A stretch of 64,000 nt of DNA from Leptospira kobayashii. Its GTDB lineage: Bacteria; Spirochaetota; Leptospiria; Leptospirales; Leptospiraceae. The stretch covers positions 434,001 through 498,000 of the forward strand of contig NZ_AP025028.1 in NCBI RefSeq assembly GCF_003114835.2. Direction: 5' to 3'. The notes under the pieces were generated by a model. It searched no databases, was not told the origin of the DNA, and saw only the letters and a program-made list of their open reading frames with translations. Numbering within the stretch: the stretch's first letter is position 1; every line of letters starts with the position of its first letter. This document shows, piece by piece, positions 15,844 through 26,638 of the stretch. Both the position numbers and the translations under genes were made by a program.

Positions 15844-17790
15844 TTGGATGTCATCAAAATCACCAATCTTGTAAAAACATATAACACAGGTTCTATTCCA
15901 TTTTCGGTATTGGATCATGTTTCCCTTTCCATCCAGGAAGGAGAGTTTGTCGCTATCATGGGGGCTTCCGGTTCCGGGAAATCCACACTTTTACAAATCT
16001 TAGGTTTGTTAGACGGATTTGATTCCGGGTCGTACTTACTCTTCGGAGAAGAGGTTTCCAAAAAGACGGGAGATGAACTTTCGTTTCTCCGTTCCAGTCG
16101 GATCGGATTTATTTTTCAGCAATTTCATCTACTCGCAAGAACTTCGGCTTTGGAAAATGTAGGTTTGCCCGGATTGTATTCCGGTTCGGACCAAGGCGAA
16201 GAAAGAGCTCTTTCTCTTTTGGATAAAGTCGGTCTGGGAGACCGGGCCCATCATAAGCCGAATGAACTTTCCGGAGGACAACAGCAAAGGGTAGCGATCG
16301 CAAGATCTTTGTTCAACGGTCCCGGACTTATTTTTGCGGATGAACCTACGGGAAATCTGGATTCCAAAAGTAAATTGGATATCATGATGGAATTGTCCAA
16401 ACTACACAAAGAGGGCAAAACGATCGTTATGGTAACTCACGAACAGGAAATGGCGGAGTATTGCGATCGTTTGATTTATTTTTCCGACGGAAAGATTGTC
16501 AAAGAGGAGAAAAGAAACCGAACTAAAAAAACGGATTCCTTTTTCAGTTTCCCCCATTCCCAAAGAAAACTTTCGTCTATTTTATTCGGATCTCTTCGTT
16601 CCGCTGTAAAAACATTGATTGCAAACAGGGCACGATCCTTTTTATCTGCATTGGGAATTTTGTTCGGTGTGGCCGCCGTTATCGCAGTGATTGCATTAGG
16701 TGAAGGAGCGAAAAAAAGTATCGAAGAGCAGTTTAATTCCATGGGTTCCAATTTACTTATCGTAAGAACGGGGGGATCCAGATCCGGCGGAGTTTCCTTG
16801 GAAGCGGGAAGCGTGGCAAAGATTGATTTGGGAGATGTGGATGCCATTAAACGGAAATTAGTTGGTGTTCTGAATATAAGCGGGACAATTACCGGCCGCG
16901 GTCAGTCGGTGCATCAAAACCGCAACTGGAATACTATGATCATGGGAGTTCAGCCTTCTTACGGAGTATTGCGCAATTCATTGCCCACTTCGGGAAGATT
17001 TTTTACGGAAGAGGAAAACAATCAGAGAAGTTTGGTGGTTTTGATCGGGGCTACAGTCTTACGGGAATTGTTCGGGGAAGCGGATCCTCTGGGAAAATAC
17101 ATTAAAATCAATCGGATTCATTTTAAGGTGATTGGAATCCTTCCTGAAAAAGGAAACGGTGGATTTAGAGACCAGGACGACGTGGTTTTGATTCCTATGC
17201 AAACGGCACTTCGCAGGGTAATGAACCGGGATAGTATCGATTCGATTGAAATGGAATTGGATCCGAATGCGGATCGTGATATTTTTTCGTCCGATCTAAG
17301 AGCATTATTGCACCAAAGGCATAATACGAATGAAACGATGGGAAATTTATTTCAAATCATGAGTATGGCTGATATTCAGGCCGCGGTTTCGGAGACCAGT
17401 CAAACGATGTCTTCTTTGCTGATGGGAATCGCAGGAATCTCTCTTGTTGTAGGAGGAATTGGAATTATGAATATTATGCTTGTTTCCGTAAAAGAAAGAA
17501 CTCGTGAAATCGGTCTTCGTAAGGCGTTAGGTGCGCGAAACAACGATATAAGAATTCAATTTTTGATTGAATCCGTTTTGGTAAGTCTTATCGGAGGAGG
17601 AGTCGGAGTCTTTATAGGAGTATTTACCATTACCATGTTACAGGAGTTTGCTGGTTGGACGGCGATGATCACTACTTCTTCCATCGGAATTTCGCTTTTG
17701 TTTTCCACTACAATCGGAGTTTTATTCGGTTGGTGGCCTGCGGAGCTTGCCGCAAAATTAAATCCTATCACGGCGTTAAGATACGAATAG
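15844..17790 (+). CDS. macB: MacB-type ABC transporter (ATPase fused to FtsX-like permease)
   Basis: 648 residues. ATPase domain about 1-225 with Walker A GASGSGKST, Q-loop, signature LSGGQQQR and Walker B LIFADEPTG. The permease half has one membrane segment near 265, a periplasmic domain, and three C-terminal segments with the FtsX/MacB motif KERTREIGLRKALGA. This fusion and the neighbouring TolC and membrane-fusion genes define a MacAB-TolC-like exporter for drugs, peptides or lipids. TTG at 15844 is chosen because AGGAG (15831-15835) is 8 nt upstream. Confidence 0.9.
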   Translation: MDVIKITNLVKTYNTGSIPFSVLDHVSLSIQEGEFVAIMGASGSGKSTLLQILGLLDGFDSGSYLLFGEEVSKKTGDELSFLRSSRIGFIFQQFHLLARTSALENVGLPGLYSGSDQGEERALSLLDKVGLGDRAHHKPNELSGGQQQRVAIARSLFNGPGLIFADEPTGNLDSKSKLDIMMELSKLHKEGKTIVMVTHEQEMAEYCDRLIYFSDGKIVKEEKRNRTKKTDSFFSFPHSQRKLSSILFGSLRSAVKTLIANRARSFLSALGILFGVAAVIAVIALGEGAKKSIEEQFNSMGSNLLIVRTGGSRSGGVSLEAGSVAKIDLGDVDAIKRKLVGVLNISGTITGRGQSVHQNRNWNTMIMGVQPSYGVLRNSLPTSGRFFTEEENNQRSLVVLIGATVLRELFGEADPLGKYIKINRIHFKVIGILPEKGNGGFRDQDDVVLIPMQTALRRVMNRDSIDSIEMELDPNADRDIFSSDLRALLHQRHNTNETMGNLFQIMSMADIQAAVSETSQTMSSLLMGIAGISLVVGGIGIMNIMLVSVKERTREIGLRKALGARNNDIRIQFLIESVLVSLIGGGVGVFIGVFTITMLQEFAGWTAMITTSSIGISLLFSTTIGVLFGWWPAELAAKLNPITALRYE

Positions 17791-18423
17791 ATGAAATACA
17801 AAGCATTACCCAGAAGAGAACCGAAACAACTTCGTTCCAAAGAACGCGTCCAAAAAATTTTGGATTCTACCATTCGATTATTGCAAGATGTGGGCTACGA
17901 TTCGATTACTACGGATGCGATTGCTTTGGAGTGCGGGATTTCCGTCGGTTCTTTGTATCAGTTTTTTCCGAATAAAGAGGCCATATTGTATTCTTTGGCG
18001 GATGCAAGTTATCTCAATATTCACGATTATTTTTTCTCTTTGGTAAGAGAAGAAATGAAAACCAGAAAAAAATTCGATGAAAAACTAATCGAACAATTGC
18101 TTTCGATGTTTGAAAAGTCACTTGTAGAAGTGAAATGGTATCATACGATTGAATCTATCGTTCACACTCATCCCGAATTACAAAAGTTGGATCAAGAAAG
18201 CAATATTAGATTTGCGAATTCGCTTGTAAACGAATTGCTTTTACCTCTTTTTCCCAAATTGAAAAAGCAGAAGGCAATGGATGTCGCCTTTATTTCCGTA
18301 GAAGCTGTGGATTCCGTATTCAAATCCTTATTGCGTGAATCGAAAATTTCCAAGATGAGAAAAAAACAAATCCTCACGGAACTCGGCCGATTTTTATATT
18401 CTTATTTCAGCCGGTTAAAATAA
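17791..18423 (+). CDS. TetR-family regulator of the efflux operon
   Basis: 210 residues. TetR HTH with ITTDAIALECGISVGSLYQFF (about 37-57). Its ATG immediately follows the macB stop codon, so it is the last gene of the tolC-mfp-macB operon and probably represses it. The C-terminal ligand domain (about 90-200) is of the common TetR type with no recognisable ligand specificity. Confidence 0.88.
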   Translation: MKYKALPRREPKQLRSKERVQKILDSTIRLLQDVGYDSITTDAIALECGISVGSLYQFFPNKEAILYSLADASYLNIHDYFFSLVREEMKTRKKFDEKLIEQLLSMFEKSLVEVKWYHTIESIVHTHPELQKLDQESNIRFANSLVNELLLPLFPKLKKQKAMDVAFISVEAVDSVFKSLLRESKISKMRKKQILTELGRFLYSYFSRLK

Positions 18424-18463
18424 CCTTCCCGGCCCGAAACCGATAAAAAGCTCTAATTTTTCA

Positions 18464-18521
18464 TTGACTTTATTGTAGGAGAGTTTTAAATTCTGATAAA
18501 TGTGAGGTATTCCTCACATTT
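18464..18521 (+). promoter_or_regulatory. Promoter and perfect palindromic operator of the copper operon
   Basis: TTGACT (18464-18469), 17-bp spacer, TAAATT (18487-18492). A perfect palindrome with 10-bp arms, AAATGTGAGG-TATT-CCTCACATTT (18498-18521), covers the predicted transcription start. A GGGGAAAG Shine-Dalgarno follows before ATG 18535. The palindrome placement fits a repressor site; the cognate regulator is not evident in the operon. Confidence 0.7.
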
Positions 18522-18534
18522 GGGGAAAGCCTGT

Positions 18535-20517
18535 ATGAAACTCTATTTTCTTTTACCTGCAAAGTTTCTACTATTTATCCTTCTCGTGGGCATAATCGCT
18601 TGTAAATCGGATGAGTCCGGGAACGTACCTTTTGTTCATGTTACAATGATGGACAATACGTTTTATCCGCCGGTGATTCGAACTTCGAAAGGAAGTAAGA
18701 TTCGATTTGTAAATGAAGGGAACAACCCTCATAATGCCGTCGCACTGGATAAATCTTGGACAACGGAAAAAACTTACGGTCAATCCGCGATGTTTCGCGG
18801 CGCACAGACGGATGTATATTATCCGGAGGAAGGGGTATTTCCTTACTTCTGTACTTTTCATGCTTCCCCCGACGGTAAGGTGGGTATGACTGGGGTTGCA
18901 GTTGTCGGAAATGCGGTTTATTCTTCGCAAACTAATGCTAGTAAGTCGAAGATTTCTAAAACTTGGTCGGGTGTAACACGCAAAGTTCCAAGCCAGTATC
19001 CTACGATTCAAAACGCAGTGGATGCAGCCCTTCCGGGAGATTTGATCCTGATTGCAAAAGGAATTTATAAAGAAGAAGTTGTGGTAACTACTCCTTCCCT
19101 AGTGATCCGGGGAGAAGATCGGGCAGAGACTATCATTGACGGTGAGTTTTTGCGCGGCAACGGAGTCATGGTGGTTGGAGCGGACGGAGTGGCGGTAGAA
19201 AACCTAACGGCTCGTAATGCTACCTTGAACGGAGTGTATTGGACCGGGGTAAAGGGATACCGTGGATCTTACCTCACAGCATATAATAACGGAGACTACG
19301 GACTCTATGCTTTTGATTCCGTGGATGGAATTTTGGAACATTCATTCGCGTCCGGATCTCCGGATTCGGGCATCTATATTGGGCAATGTAACCCATGTAA
19401 GTCGATTATCTATGATGTGATTTCGGAAAACAACGCTTTAGGATATTCGGGAACCAATTCAAGCGGAGACCTTTATCTGTTATCTTCCATTTGGAGAAGA
19501 AATCAATTGGGAATCGGCCCGAATACATTGGACCGGGAATTGCTTCCTCCCCAAAAAAGTATCGTAGTGAAAAAGAATTTGGTCTATGATAATAACAATT
19601 ACAATGCACCTTCCAAAAAACTGGAAGTACCTTCCATCGGAAACGGAATCGGTGTATTAGGTGGTTTGGAAAACTTGGTTGAAGGTAACGTAGTACTCAA
19701 TCATAAAAACTACGGAATTCTAGTGACTCCGAATATTGATGAGAACATATGGATTTCCAATAACAACAAAATTAAAAATAATATAGTTCTGTCTTCGGGA
19801 AGAGGGGACATCACCATGAGTGGACCTGTGAGTGTGGGAAATTGTTTCGAGAACAATACTATTTCCCAATCCAGTCCTCCTCTTTTGGATACTTTGCAGT
19901 CTTGTAAGGGAATCCGGTATCCACTAACAGGTGATATGGCTTCGACGATCGGTTTACTTGCGCTTTTTGTGCAGGCGAATATGGGGGATTTTGAACTTGC
20001 TTCTTATAAAAATCAACCCATCCCTCCGAAACAAAAAGAAATGCCAAAAGATCTTTTGGCAAAAATAGAACCGGCTCACGATGTGTTTGAAAAAAATAAG
20101 TATCTGATTGATAAGGCGGAACTTCCTCCTGAAACCAAACAAGAGTTAGAAGCATTTGAGAAGTCTTCCAAATTTCACGTTTCTGCGTTCCGGGTTCATT
20201 ATCCTGCGACTTTCAAAACATGGTTTTTCCATATTTTCGGATATCTGTTGCCGTTTGGAATCTTCGCTTCTTGGACGGGTCTTGCTCTCTTGGACAAGCT
20301 GAATCGTAAGGGTTCTTCCGAATTGAAAGCGGATCTGTCCTTTTGGGGGATTTTACTTTTGCCTTTTATCGGAGCTTTGTTCGTCCTTTTTTCCAAAGAA
20401 AGTCTGGTATCCAAAAAAGTCAGGAATACCGTCGTCTTCGGAGGAATCGGTTTGTTTTTATCAATTTTAGTTATGACCGTCTATGCAATGTTTGCTGTGA
20501 CGGGACCTGCGGTATAA
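18535..20517 (+). CDS. Lipoprotein: cupredoxin, beta-helix (NosD-like) and C-terminal membrane domain
   Basis: 660 residues. Lipobox GIIAC (Cys about 23). Residues about 30-130 form a plastocyanin/azurin-like cupredoxin with type-1 copper ligands: His in NPHNAV, then Cys, His and Met in YFCTFHASPDGKVGM. Residues about 140-480 are a right-handed parallel beta-helix of the NosD/CASH type, starting with YPTIQNAVDAALPGD and including a CNPC pair. The C-terminus (about 560-660) has three membrane segments resembling the PLDc_N-type domain of the next gene. It heads an operon with a multicopper oxidase and an SCO chaperone, so a periplasmic copper redox role is likely. The exact reaction is unknown. 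Confidence 0.8.
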   Translation: MKLYFLLPAKFLLFILLVGIIACKSDESGNVPFVHVTMMDNTFYPPVIRTSKGSKIRFVNEGNNPHNAVALDKSWTTEKTYGQSAMFRGAQTDVYYPEEGVFPYFCTFHASPDGKVGMTGVAVVGNAVYSSQTNASKSKISKTWSGVTRKVPSQYPTIQNAVDAALPGDLILIAKGIYKEEVVVTTPSLVIRGEDRAETIIDGEFLRGNGVMVVGADGVAVENLTARNATLNGVYWTGVKGYRGSYLTAYNNGDYGLYAFDSVDGILEHSFASGSPDSGIYIGQCNPCKSIIYDVISENNALGYSGTNSSGDLYLLSSIWRRNQLGIGPNTLDRELLPPQKSIVVKKNLVYDNNNYNAPSKKLEVPSIGNGIGVLGGLENLVEGNVVLNHKNYGILVTPNIDENIWISNNNKIKNNIVLSSGRGDITMSGPVSVGNCFENNTISQSSPPLLDTLQSCKGIRYPLTGDMASTIGLLALFVQANMGDFELASYKNQPIPPKQKEMPKDLLAKIEPAHDVFEKNKYLIDKAELPPETKQELEAFEKSSKFHVSAFRVHYPATFKTWFFHIFGYLLPFGIFASWTGLALLDKLNRKGSSELKADLSFWGILLLPFIGALFVLFSKESLVSKKVRNTVVFGGIGLFLSILVMTVYAMFAVTGPAV

Positions 20518-20531
20518 TAAGGAGATTCAAT

Positions 20532-20843
20532 ATGGAAACTACACTTTCAACACCGGGAGCTTGGACCTATTTTATAGGTTCTTATGCTTACTATTTACCT
20601 TTCGTATTAACATCCGTTTGGGCACCGATCGCACTTTTCGATCTTTCCGGAAAAAAGGATCTCTCAAGTTCCAAAGTATATCTTTGGGCCCTTGCGATAC
20701 TCATCATTCCGATTTTCGGAGGCGGAGCCTATCTTTTGTTTGGTGAATCCGGATTTGATAAAAAATTCCGTGTGACTGCCGTGTTGGGCGGATTTGCCGT
20801 ACTGCTCGTGGTCTGGATTTTAAGTATTTTATCTCAAGTATAG
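20532..20843 (+). CDS. Small PLDc_N-like membrane protein
   Basis: 103 residues with about three membrane segments. The core IPIFGGGAYLLFGESG matches the phospholipase D/nuclease N-terminal (PLDc_N) membrane motif; no catalytic domain follows. It is clearly similar to the C-terminal membrane domain of the preceding gene product (both have W..AL.D, a short Lys/Ser linker, IP..G...LF, then KK.R.T). AAGGAG lies 8 nt before ATG 20532. It probably acts as a membrane partner of the copper proteins encoded on either side. Confidence 0.75.
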   Translation: METTLSTPGAWTYFIGSYAYYLPFVLTSVWAPIALFDLSGKKDLSSSKVYLWALAILIIPIFGGGAYLLFGESGFDKKFRVTAVLGGFAVLLVVWILSILSQV

Positions 20844-20871
20844 TCCCGGTTTTTAGATAAGGTAAACGATC

Positions 20872-21929
20872 TTGGATCGTAAAAGTTTTTTAACCACTCT
20901 AGGTTTCGGTCTTTCCGGCTTTGTGGGGGCTTTGTTCGGCTCCTATTCCGGAAAAGACAGACCAGGCTACGGCGGAAACGGAGAAATTTGTTCTACGCCG
21001 GCTACTAACGTTACTAATGCGGCAAATCTTCAACCGACCTCGAATCTATATGGTGGCGGATCGGCAGGAGGGGTAGGTGCCAATGGAAGTTTGAGAGCTA
21101 CCAATTCCTACGGAAGTATGGCTCATCCTCCTTTTCATATTACAAATGAATATACGGAAAGGTTTTACTTTCCTCCTGGTTTTAAAATTTCCAATGCAAA
21201 AACAAAGAACTTTGAATTGAATGTATTTCCTTTGAACGTGGATATTGCACATAACGTATCTTATTCGGCATGGACATTCGACGGATTAGTACCGGGTCCG
21301 ATTCTTCGTGCCAAGTTGGGCGATGATCTGATCATCAAGGTTAAAAATTCAAGTCCTGACCCTCACTCTCTTCATTTTCACGGAACTCACGATCCCGGAG
21401 AAGACGGCTGGGAGCCGATCGCTTCTTTCGGAGAAAAAACATATAAAATCAAAGCAGGTCCCGTGGGACTTCATCCGTATCACTGTCATGTTCCTCCTTT
21501 GACGATACATACCGCGAAAGGGTTGTTTGGTGCTCTTCTTGTCGATCCGCCGAACCCGAGACCGCCTGCTCATGAATTTGTGCTGACTTTTTCAGGTTGG
21601 GATACGAAAGGTATCGGTAAAAACGATTTTTATACTTGGAACGGTGTATCGGGACTTTACGACCGTTATCCGATGAAAGTTCCTGCCGGGGAAAGAGTCC
21701 GATTCTATATTCAGAACCTATTGGAGTTAGAACCGGTTTTTACGTTTCACCTGCACGCTCAGACATTCGATATCATTCGAAATTTAGGAAGTACGAAACC
21801 TGATGGACATTCGGATGTGATCACTCTCGGTCCTACGGAAAGAGCCGTGATTGAATTCACTTTGCCTAGGAAAGGACGTTATATGTTCCACCCACATCAA
21901 ACTCATATGGCTGAAAACGGAGGCATGGG

Positions 21930-21948
<19 letters not shown>
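20872..21948 (+). CDS. Two-domain multicopper oxidase (NirK/laccase-like)
   Basis: 358 residues. A weak Tat-like or signal-type N-terminus (DRKSFLTTLGFGLSG) precedes a Gly/Asn-rich linker and two cupredoxin domains (about 85-230 and 235-358). Copper motifs: HSLHFHG, HPYHCH followed by a downstream His in PLTIHTAKGLFG, HLHAQTFDI, and HPHQTHMAENGGMG. The HCH and paired HxH motifs suggest a type-1 site plus an inter-subunit trinuclear-type site as in two-domain oxidases; nitrite reductase activity is possible but not shown. TTG start with AAGG upstream. The SCO gene overlaps its 3' end. Confidence 0.82.
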
Positions 21949-22535
<587 letters not shown>

Positions 22536-24462
22536 TATTTTCAATTTCGAGATGGACTCTCACTCCGCTCGGAAAATTTTGCACGATTTCGAAGTTTGTT
22601 TTAGGGAATAAATGTTCGATCCTTTCTTTGATGTTCCCCAAAGATCTTTCCCAAAGCTGATTCGGATTGGAGAGAACGTCTTTGCTCAGTCCGGCTCCGT
22701 TATCATAAACTAATAATTGGAATTTTCCTTCGGGAGTCAGGTTTGCTTTCACGTGAATCAGCCAATTGGACTTGGCTGAAGTTCTAAACCCGTGTTTGAA
22801 TGAATTTTCCACAATCGGTTGCAAGACAAGTGGAGGAAGAAATACATTTTTGAAATCGCCTTCTTTTCTAAATTCAATCCGCACCGTATCATAAAATCGC
22901 AATTTTTGCAAATGAAGGTAATCATCCGTAAATTCCCATTCTTCTTCAAAAGGAATCAGATCTCTATCCGTTTTGTCCATGAAGTATCTGTAATTATTTG
23001 CCAGTCGGAGAATGGCGTCACCGATTAACTCGGGTTTGGTTTTATGAAGTGCATGAATCGTATTCAACGAATTGAATAAATAATGAGGACTCATCTTCGA
23101 TTGTAAAGTTTTCAATTGCGCTTCTTTTAAGGATTTTTCCGCCTTCAGAAGAGTCGCTTTGTATTCTTGAATTTGTTGACGGTTGGAAAAGATTGATTTT
23201 TCGAGAGACAATCCTTGCGCAAAAACACCTATTAGGATTCCCCAATAAGTAACCGGAATTCTACTGGAATCGTCACTTAAAGTAATATAAATTTCTATGA
23301 TCACCAAAAACAATACGATGATGAAACTGATACAATGCCCGAGACCCAACTCATCTCCTTTCCTCCAAGCATGATAGGAAACGATGATCGGTCCGAGTAT
23401 ATTAATGATTGTTAAAGCAATCGAGAAAAAACGGACTTGAATGAAAAATTGGAGTACTTCCGGAGAACGATCGATTTGAAGGCCCAATATGGAATTGAAG
23501 ACGGCCATCCCCAGATTGAGATAGATGAGTATATTGAGAAGATTCCATTTTCCTGCTCCGAAAAGTCTGCGCAGACCGGAGTGCATTGAAACAAATACGA
23601 AATTCGGAACGATCATGGAAATCAGAAGCAAAGCCTCGCTATTATCCAATATGAATCTTACAAAATGATTTCTGGTTATCTCTGTTAAACCGACCAAAAA
23701 TGAAAATACGGCAAGATCGATCAGCTTGTAATATTTCTTTTTGTATTCGATAAAATAAACTAATGCACATAAGGTACCGACTACTATGAAAAAGCTCGAA
23801 AATATGATGGGAAGCAGATTGATTTTCGCAAAATCCTTATAAATGGAACTTTGCGAATCAATGCGATTATCGAAGGCAGTAAATCCGAATAAGAATCCTT
23901 CTCTATGTATAAATCGAATATAATAATATTCGGTTGGTGTGTGATTTAGCTTGATCCAATTGAACTCACCTTGCAATTGTGACGGCAACTTTTCGCTAAA
24001 GTCCATCTTTCCGTTTTGAAACAAGAGCTCACCGGAATCATTGAAGACCTGAAAATTGGCTCCCACATGTTCGACTAAACAATAGGGATCGGGCACTTGA
24101 TCGATATTTTTTGCTTTGAACCTCATCCATATATACGGATTTTGTGCGATCTCCTGCAAATCATTTGTGTCCGCCCAGACTTTGAGGATTTTCCAATTCA
24201 GGTTTTTGATTTTTTTAAAATCATAGGAATCTCCACTTAATTCAATATCATGCGGTATGTATTCGGAGTCTGCAGTGATATTGATGTAGTGATGAGCTGT
24301 TTTTTTAGGGATTCTATGTTCGAACCACAAAGTAATATGAAAATAAGTCTGAGCAATAAATAAAAGTATTCCTATTAAGCTGATGAAGAATGCAAAAATA
24401 GACAGATATGGCTTGTCTAATAAATAAGATCGAAGCCAATCCGTTATTTTTTCCAAACTCTT

Positions 24463-25116
24463 TCAATCCTCCAATGAGAATACAATCGGCATACGATGAG
24501 ACATCTTTCTCGGCTGTCCTTGCACATAACCGGGGCTAAATCTTGCTCGGTGTATGATTTTCATCGCAGCGTCTTCGAATCCGTATCCTTGTTTACCGGA
24601 AACGATTTTTGCAGATTGTAATGTTCCGTCCTCATTCACTTGAACCAGAACAACGACGGTTTTTTCCGTAATATTAGCCGCTTTTGCCTGGGGAGGGAAG
24701 TAATCCCTCAGATTGAAATCAATGATCGCAGTCGGTGTCTTATCTCCGTTATACGAAAACAAGTATCCGTCTTTGTCGGTTCCGTTTCCCGCAAGTTGAT
24801 TCGGATTGATGTCGGAGTCATCGGGCGCGTCGTTTTTGTCCTTGCTTGAACCTTCCACCCATTCCTGTTTCTCCACAGGAGCCGGTGAAGAAGTTCCTCC
24901 TATCAATTCAGGTGGAATTTCTTCAAAGTTAACGTCCACATCTTCAAACTCAGATGCTTCCAAAGGTTCTTCCGTTTGCATCTGACTGATTTTATAACCT
25001 GCGTATGTTCCCGTATGAATGAACAAACTAATGGCGAGACATATGTGAAACAGTCTTTCCTTATTGTCCTTTAAAGACTGGAGGAATTGGGAAATATAAT
25101 CCTTATACGTTTTCAT
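24463..25116 (-). CDS. tonB: TonB-family energy transducer
   Basis: 217 residues. Single N-terminal membrane segment (about 22-42), an acidic, Pro-containing periplasmic linker (about 50-130), and a C-terminal TonB domain (YFPPQAKAANITEKTVVVLV and DAAMKIIHRARFSPGYVQGQ). It transmits proton-motive energy from ExbBD to the receptor encoded at 26638-29163. It overlaps exbD by 4 bp and lies 6 bp before the kinase gene. Confidence 0.88.
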   Translation of the reverse strand: MKTYKDYISQFLQSLKDNKERLFHICLAISLFIHTGTYAGYKISQMQTEEPLEASEFEDVDVNFEEIPPELIGGTSSPAPVEKQEWVEGSSKDKNDAPDDSDINPNQLAGNGTDKDGYLFSYNGDKTPTAIIDFNLRDYFPPQAKAANITEKTVVVLVQVNEDGTLQSAKIVSGKQGYGFEDAAMKIIHRARFSPGYVQGQPRKMSHRMPIVFSLED

Positions 25117-25511
25117 TTTTTTACACTAAGTGCAATTTTTGTAACGCCTGCTTTGCGAATCACTCCCATTAGATCGGTAATTTTTCCATAGGGAAGATTT
25201 TCATCGGCGGAAAGAGTGAGGCGCATATTTGGACGGATTTTAGAGTCTCTCTCCAGGTTTTTTACAAGGGAGGAAATCGTACTTTCCTTTCCTTCCAAAA
25301 AGATAACACCCGTCTTTGTGATCGCTACTTGCACGGATTCAGCGACATTCGGATCAGCCGCTTGCACTTTCGGTAGATTGATATTCAAACTTTCTTTTTT
25401 CAGGAAGTTTGCAGTTACCATAAAGATGACCAAGAGAACCAATATCACATCCACCATCGGTGTGATATTTATGCTTCCGATTTCTTCTTCTTGTGAACTT
25501 GATGCAGCCAT
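25113..25511 (-). CDS. exbD: ExbD/TolR-family biopolymer transport protein
   Basis: 132 residues. A cytoplasmic N-terminus, one membrane helix with the proton-path Asp (SINITPMVDVILVLLVIFMV, about 13-32), then a periplasmic domain (LTLSADENLPYGKITDLMGV). It works with ExbB to energise TonB. Spacing to exbB is 4 bp and it overlaps tonB by 4 bp. Confidence 0.9.
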   Translation of the reverse strand: MAASSSQEEEIGSINITPMVDVILVLLVIFMVTANFLKKESLNINLPKVQAADPNVAESVQVAITKTGVIFLEGKESTISSLVKNLERDSKIRPNMRLTLSADENLPYGKITDLMGVIRKAGVTKIALSVKK

Positions 25512-25515
25512 GGAT

Positions 25516-26130
25516 TTATCCTTTAGTTTTGTTCAGCAAAAACGAATGAAATTCCGTTTTTAGAATCTCAAGGTTCTGTAAAATAACCTTTGCTTTGCGG
25601 GAAAAATAGTTATTGGCCATTACTACCGGAATCGCTACTGCAAGACCTGCGGCGGTTGCGAGTAGGGCGGTCGAGATGGATCGCATAACAACTTCTGCAC
25701 CGGAGCTTCCCAATGTTCCCAAACCGTAAAATGCTTTGATTACTCCGAGCACGGTTCCCAATAGTCCTATGAAAGGTGCGTTGTTTCCCAAAGTATTCAA
25801 GATGGGTAATCTTTTTTCCAACTCCAATTTTTCCGATAGGATTTGGCCTTCCAAACTTTCATCCAAACCTTTTCTTCCGAGACTCAATTGTCTGAGCGCA
25901 AATTGAACGAATCTGGAATAAATGGAATCGACACTTGTTTCCGTTTTCCAGTTCACTTCGGAAGCTTCTTGTAAAGATGTTCTTACTTCGGATAGAAAAC
26001 TATCGTTTACTTTGCCCAAAGACTTTCTGAAATAAAGAAGCCTTTCCAAAAAGACAGCGAGTGCCAGGATGCTGGCAAATCCCATCGCTAAAAAAATAAA
26101 TTGTTCACCGAATTCTACGTACTCTTGCAT
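25516..26130 (-). CDS. exbB: ExbB/TolQ/MotA-family proton channel
   Basis: 204 residues with three membrane segments (about 10-30, 110-135, 150-172). The conserved core NTLGNNAPFIGLLGTVLGVI and the following LATAAGLAVAIPVV are typical of ExbB. It lies 1 bp from the Cys-rich lipoprotein gene and 4 bp from exbD, forming a tight TonB-energising operon. Confidence 0.9.
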   Translation of the reverse strand: MQEYVEFGEQFIFLAMGFASILALAVFLERLLYFRKSLGKVNDSFLSEVRTSLQEASEVNWKTETSVDSIYSRFVQFALRQLSLGRKGLDESLEGQILSEKLELEKRLPILNTLGNNAPFIGLLGTVLGVIKAFYGLGTLGSSGAEVVMRSISTALLATAAGLAVAIPVVMANNYFSRKAKVILQNLEILKTEFHSFLLNKTKG

Positions 26131-26131
26131 A

Positions 26132-26638
26132 TTATTCTCCTATTTGAATAAAATTGTATAATAAAAGGTTATTGATTTCCGAATCGTTTACCTGGTTGTT
26201 AGTTGTTTGGATACAGGATCGTATACATGTTTTTAAATCCGTGCTCGTTGAAACCGAAGCAAGTAGCGCAGTCGTTGTTTGCGTTTTACAGGAGCCTGAA
26301 TTGATTTTGCTTCCCCAATCTTTTTCCTGACAGTCAAACAAGCAGACTTGTGCACGTTCGGACATATTATTGAATGTAGTTTGTCTTAAGTTCTTGCATT
26401 GCGCTTCTTTCGCCGGATCGGAAAGAGAGATACTGGCGGTAGAAACTCCCAAAGAGAGAGCAAAACATTCCGTATTTCTGGTAATTGCTGCGGCGCAGGA
26501 AGTGTTGGCGGAAGGATTGGACATCGCCAATTGCAATAATATGACTCTCGCATAATCGTCGTCATACTTTCTTTCTTCTTTGCAAAACGTTAAACCGGAT
26601 AGAACTGTTATTAAACAGAGTAGTTTGGTAAGTTTCAT
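26132..26638 (-). CDS. Cys-rich lipoprotein between receptor and ExbB
   Basis: 168 residues. Lipobox GLTFC (Cys about 19) followed by about eight Cys in the mature part (NTSCAAA, NTECFAL, CLFDCQE, CIRSCIQ), mostly spaced as if in helical hairpins. The family is not recognised. Start and receptor stop overlap (TAATG). Its fixed place in the operon suggests a periplasmic or outer-membrane accessory to the TonB-dependent receptor. Confidence 0.78.
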   Translation of the reverse strand: MKLTKLLCLITVLSGLTFCKEERKYDDDYARVILLQLAMSNPSANTSCAAAITRNTECFALSLGVSTASISLSDPAKEAQCKNLRQTTFNNMSERAQVCLFDCQEKDWGSKINSGSCKTQTTTALLASVSTSTDLKTCIRSCIQTTNNQVNDSEINNLLLYNFIQIGE

